A DNA stretch of 64,000 bases, taken from the NCBI GenBank assembly GCA_945883565.1, contig CAMCXO010000002.1, positions 1 to 64,000 of the forward strand, read 5' to 3'. The position numbers and the translations under genes were made by a program. Source of the DNA: Chryseobacterium gleum (GTDB taxonomy: Bacteria > Bacteroidota > Bacteroidia > Flavobacteriales > Schleiferiaceae). The notes under the pieces were generated by a model. It had not been told where the DNA came from and did no database searches. It saw nothing but the letters and a program-made list of their open reading frames with translations. Positions within the stretch are counted from its first letter, which is position 1. Each line of letters starts with the position of its first letter. Shown here piece after piece: positions 60,896 through 64,000 of the stretch.

Positions 60896-62047
60896 TTACA
60901 CAAAAGAATCTAAAATGCCTTTTAGGCAATTTTCTATACGGTCCCAGTCGGCTTCTGTTAAATTAGAGCCAGATGGCAAACACAAACCGTGGTTAAAAAG
61001 GTCTTCACTAGTTCCATTTAGATATGCTTTGGCGTTGGAGTAAACAGGTTGCAAGTGCATCGGCTTCCAAAGTGGACGGCACTCTATGTTTTCAGCATCC
61101 ATACCCAAGCGAATAGTCTCTCTCGTTAAACCCTTGTTTTCGTCGGGATTAACATATATGCAGCTTAACCAACGATTTGAAAACAATTCGGGTCCTTCTT
61201 CTTGAAAACGGACATTAAGACCCTTGGAATTGTAAGCTTGAAAAAACGTTTTATATCTTTCAAAATTGGCTCTTCGAGCCGCAATACGCTCACTTAGTAC
61301 CTCCATTTGACCGCGGCCAATGCCAGCTGAAATATTGCTTAATCGGTAGTTATAGCCTATTTCAGAATGTTGATAATGAGGCGCAGCATCACGGGCTTGG
61401 GTTGAGAGAAACCGGGCTTTGTCAATAAAGTTTTTATGGGCGCTAGCCAAAGCACCTCCTCCACTGGTGGTGATGATTTTGTTGCCATTAAAGCTTAAAA
61501 CCCCTTGTTGTCCAAGGCTTCCACAGGGTTTGCCTTTGTAAGTGGAGCCTAAACCCTCTGCAGCATCTTCAATTACGGGGATGTCATATTTGGCTCCTAT
61601 GGCCAAAATCTCGTCCATATTGGCCGGCATTCCATAAAGGTGTACCGGAATAATGCATTTGGGTTTGCGGTTTTGGGCTATAAAATCTTGAACGGCTTTT
61701 TCTGTAAGTTCAGGGTCAATATTCCAGGTTTCGCGCTCAGAATCTATAAGAACCACATCGGCACCTAAGTAAACAATTGGGTTTACTGATGCGCAAAAAG
61801 TAAAGCTTTGCGCAATAACAACATCTCCGGGTTTAACACCAATATTGATAAGCGCCAAGTGTAAAGCGGCTGTTCCCGATGTAAGGGCTGCAGCATGTAA
61901 GCCACCCAAACGCTCGCCAATTTGGTTTTCGAAAGCATCCACATTAGGGCCTAAAGGCGCAACCCAGTTGTTTTCGAAGGCTTCGGTAACGTACTTAATT
62001 TCGTTTTGACCCATATGTGGGCTCGACAACCAGATTTTAGATTTCAT
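60896..62047 (-). CDS. DegT/DnrJ aminotransferase, PglE-like (amino-sugar 4-transaminase)
   Basis: A 383-residue PLP sugar aminotransferase: LSSPHMGQNEIKYVTEAF, ALTSGTAALHLALI, VIEDAAEGLGSTYKGK and SFNGNKIITTSGGG with the Schiff-base Lys. Its N-terminus and spacing resemble PglE, which makes UDP-4-amino sugars for N,N'-diacetylbacillosamine. It is the last gene of the overlapping glycan cluster; no PglF-type dehydratase is in the window. Confidence 0.9.
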   Translation of the reverse strand: MKSKIWLSSPHMGQNEIKYVTEAFENNWVAPLGPNVDAFENQIGERLGGLHAAALTSGTAALHLALINIGVKPGDVVIAQSFTFCASVNPIVYLGADVVLIDSERETWNIDPELTEKAVQDFIAQNRKPKCIIPVHLYGMPANMDEILAIGAKYDIPVIEDAAEGLGSTYKGKPCGSLGQQGVLSFNGNKIITTSGGGALASAHKNFIDKARFLSTQARDAAPHYQHSEIGYNYRLSNISAGIGRGQMEVLSERIAARRANFERYKTFFQAYNSKGLNVRFQEEGPELFSNRWLSCIYVNPDENKGLTRETIRLGMDAENIECRPLWKPMHLQPVYSNAKAYLNGTSEDLFNHGLCLPSGSNLTEADWDRIENCLKGILDSFV

Positions 62048-62688
62048 AAATTGGTTTTTCTAAGTTGAGCTGCAGGAACCCCTACAACGGTTTCTTTTGG
62101 ATTTACGTTTTTGTTTACAACGGCTCCGGCACCAATTATGGCGCCTTGGCCAATTTTGATGCCTGGAAGGATGGTGGCCCCAGAGCCAATGAAAACAGAA
62201 TCTTCTATTAAAACCTGACCGCTGATGTTAACAGAGGGCATTATTGAACAAAACGCCCCAATCTCCACATCATGACCGATAGTACAGTTAAGATTTACAA
62301 AGGTATGATGGCCTAAAACAATGTTGTACGTGAGCACGCAAGATGCCGAAATCAATACGCCTTCTCCCATTTGCACACTCTCGTGATCGTAAACAATAGT
62401 GGAAGGGTGAATATGGCTAGGCCATTTTTGATTTTTGCCAATAGTTATTTTAGATACGATGGCCTTTTTTTGTGCCGGATGACTTAGTCCAATATACAAC
62501 GAGCAGTGTTCTTCGAATTCTGTAGGTATTGGTCCTTGAATTTCAAATTGTAGAAAATGGTTTTTAAGTGGATTATCGTCGAAAACCACAATCTCTTCAT
62601 TTGTGAGGGGTTTCAAAAATCCAAAATAGATTTCTTTGGCCAATCCACCCGCCCCCAAAAGGACTGTTTTATTTGAATTTGTGCTCAT
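62044..62688 (-). CDS. Sugar O/N-acetyltransferase, PglD-like
   Basis: A 214-residue enzyme: an N-terminal Rossmann-like part (VLLGAGGLAKEIYFGF) and a left-handed beta-helix of hexapeptide repeats (IVYDHESVQMGEGVLIS, NCTIGHDVEIGAFCS, IGQGAIIGAGAVVNKNV). His in TIGHD is the expected catalytic base. ATG at 62688 overlaps the sugar-transferase stop (ATGA). It likely acetylates the amino group added by the next enzyme. Confidence 0.88.
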   Translation of the reverse strand: MSTNSNKTVLLGAGGLAKEIYFGFLKPLTNEEIVVFDDNPLKNHFLQFEIQGPIPTEFEEHCSLYIGLSHPAQKKAIVSKITIGKNQKWPSHIHPSTIVYDHESVQMGEGVLISASCVLTYNIVLGHHTFVNLNCTIGHDVEIGAFCSIMPSVNISGQVLIEDSVFIGSGATILPGIKIGQGAIIGAGAVVNKNVNPKETVVGVPAAQLRKTNL

Positions 62689-63302
62689 AAGGCCTCTGAA
62701 ATCTCCCCTCCACTTATGGTTAACCAAATGTAAACAAGGTCTTTGCTTAAACGGTACTTTCTTATGTAGTCCAAATTTAGTCGCACTTTCTCTGGCCAAA
62801 TAATTTCGTCGTTGTAGCGAATAGGATCTTCAACCTGGGCCAAAATAGCGCTTTCGTTTTTAAATTTGATGGAAGCTGGTCCCGTAATCCCGGGGCGTAA
62901 TTCCAGAATTTTTCGATCGTTGCCTTTCAAGGCATCTGCATAACCGGGCACATCAGGCCTGGGACCAACAAAACTCATTTGACCAATAAATACGTTAAGG
63001 AGCTGAGGCAGCTCATCGAGTTTGAATTTCCGGAGAATGCCGCCTATGGCCGAAATACGTGGGTCTTCGTCGGTTGTAATGGTGGTGGTTACATGTTCTA
63101 TTGGCCTCATGGTGCGAATTTTTATTACCTTAAAAGGTTTACCATGACGGCCAATGCGGGTTTGAACAAAAAAGCCGTTCATTTTTGTATCGATAGTGGA
63201 CATAACCCAAGCTAATAGAATGAGCCAGCCAAACGCCAATAAGCCAAAAGCCGACAATGCCAAGTCGAAAGCGCGTTTTGTAAGCATTTGGCGTTTGTTC
63301 AT
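62685..63302 (-). CDS. Polyprenyl-phosphate sugar-1-phosphate transferase, PglC-like
   Basis: A 205-residue membrane-bound phosphoglycosyl transferase that loads the first sugar onto a lipid carrier. One N-terminal membrane segment (LSAFGLLAFGWLILLAW), then FVQTRIGRHGKPFKVIKIRTM, KLDELPQLLNVFIGQMSFVGPRP in outline with its Asp-Glu pair, and ELRPGITGPASIKF. Length is that of the short monotopic PglC type. TAATG overlap with the sulfotransferase gene. Confidence 0.93.
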   Translation of the reverse strand: MNKRQMLTKRAFDLALSAFGLLAFGWLILLAWVMSTIDTKMNGFFVQTRIGRHGKPFKVIKIRTMRPIEHVTTTITTDEDPRISAIGGILRKFKLDELPQLLNVFIGQMSFVGPRPDVPGYADALKGNDRKILELRPGITGPASIKFKNESAILAQVEDPIRYNDEIIWPEKVRLNLDYIRKYRLSKDLVYIWLTISGGEISEAL

Positions 63303-64000
63303 TACGACTGTGTTTGTTTGAAAGAATGTATACGCGACATGGTAAGTTCAAAGGCCGATTGAATGTCGCCTAGGTCAAAACGCACACCTTCTTTTTGGGC
63401 TTTTCCAACTGATGAAGGTCGTACATCGGCTACAGCATTAGTCAATATGTCGTCTGTTACGGGAATGTCAAGAAATAAAGCGATTTTTTTGAGCGCTTCT
63501 TTGGGTTGAGCCACGAATTCTTCGTAAACGAATACCAGTTTTTGCTCTAACGGAATGGCTTGTAAGTCGTTAAGGGTTATGTTTACACTTTCTATCCATT
63601 GTTTGGCTGCAACGTATTCAACCGATTTTTCACTTTGCAAATCGGCCCGCATGTCTTCGTATATCGGCCCCCAAAAGCTTAGCTTCTTTTCTTTTGATCC
63701 CAATTGTTTTAAGCGATTCCAACCAAAACGGGCGGCGTAAAAGGGAAGGTCAATTTTTGGAACATACCTTAATTTCTTTAACGTGTATTCCAGATCAAAA
63801 GGAGCTACCCAACGGTGTTTGGCAGAAGCCACTACATCAAGTCCTGAACGCAACATCACCAAATACTTGGCATTGGGGAAGTTTTTGAAAATATAACCTA
63901 AGCGTAAAGAATTGGCACAGGTTTTCTCAAGAACAATGGGCGTTTTAGTGCTGCGGAGAGCATCGAACGCTTTATGATAGAAATATTTTGTTTTGGAATT
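63302..64000 (-). CDS. Sulfotransferase-like protein, 5' end outside the window
   Basis: The last 232 residues of a larger protein; the reading frame stays open to the right edge. TPIVLEKTCANSLRLGYIF and MLRSGLDVVASAKHRW match the middle and 3'-phosphate-binding regions of PAPS-dependent sulfotransferases; the P-loop should lie beyond the edge. A downstream helix (FVYEEFVAQPKEALKKIALFLDIP) fits the family's C-terminal part. Its overlap with the sugar-transferase gene suggests sulfation of a glycan built by the cluster. The in-frame start near 63862 is only internal. Confidence 0.85.
   Translation of the reverse strand, partial: NSKTKYFYHKAFDALRSTKTPIVLEKTCANSLRLGYIFKNFPNAKYLVMLRSGLDVVASAKHRWVAPFDLEYTLKKLRYVPKIDLPFYAARFGWNRLKQLGSKEKKLSFWGPIYEDMRADLQSEKSVEYVAAKQWIESVNITLNDLQAIPLEQKLVFVYEEFVAQPKEALKKIALFLDIPVTDDILTNAVADVRPSSVGKAQKEGVRFDLGDIQSAFELTMSRIHSFKQTQS

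Overview
The window comes from a Bacteroidota chromosome, most likely a gliding-clade (Flavobacteriia- or Cytophagia-like) aerobe; I cannot place it lower than that. Supporting signs are a mutY-ssb-gldE-gldD block, three proteins with type IX secretion (T9SS) C-terminal sorting domains, three TonB-dependent receptors with carboxypeptidase-regulatory-like N-terminal domains, split transketolase subunits, promoters of the TTTG/TAnnTTTG type, start sites mostly without Shine-Dalgarno sequences, and a carotenoid cluster.

Layout. 1-0.4 kb: a 21-bp tandem array and copy 1 of a dispersed modular repeat. 0.4-5.2 kb (minus): TonB receptor, acidic lipoprotein and beta-propeller phytase, a probable phytate-phosphorus locus. 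5.3-8.5 kb: a TPR/HTH membrane regulator and an S41 protease. 8.6 kb: repeat copy 2. 8.9-13.3 kb: a TonB receptor paired with a T9SS-secreted alpha/beta hydrolase. 13.9-17.2 kb: a short SSB, a zinc-ribbon protein and a CsgG/DUF4810/DUF799 envelope lipoprotein operon. 17.4-28.6 kb: a TonB receptor, pyrH-frr-murF-MtfA-type peptidase, an M43 protease, and rplM-rpsI-rpsB-tsf. 28.6-34.6 kb: gldD-gldE-ssb-mutY (minus), then HU, a TPR protein, a 29-residue basic protein and rng (plus). 34.7-36.4 kb: an SQR-like flavoprotein and a CBM48 protein.

36.4-40.7 kb is an accessory, repeat-rich island. It has repeat copy 3, a 21/42-bp tandem array, REP-like palindromes, a truncated REP-associated tyrosine transposase (RAYT), an HTH-like gene, paired palindromes, an orphan helical protein whose 3' end carries a REP-like insertion, four 100-bp tandem units and the arm of repeat copy 4. 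Strand composition appears to switch here.

40.7-44.0 kb: carotenoid tailoring genes (CrtD-like, CruF-like, CrtZ, CrtYcd) without crtB. 44-50.3 kb: a TonB_C protein, an exported acetolactate decarboxylase-like lipoprotein, a second SQR-like enzyme, a class III aminotransferase and an ECF sigma/anti-sigma/Spy-like group. 50.3-58.6 kb: split transketolase with a vWA gene between its halves, an OmpA protein, ribD, tsaB, a DUF4294 gene and accC. 58.7-64 kb: a reprolysin-like T9SS protein that has lost its catalytic Glu, and a tightly overlapping minus-strand group (sulfotransferase, PglC-, PglD- and PglE-like) for a modified amino-sugar glycan.

The least explained feature is the modular repeat family: conserved GC-rich arms, two interchangeable central modules, and tandem arrays at three of four copies. 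All homology statements come from reading the translated sequence; no database search was run.
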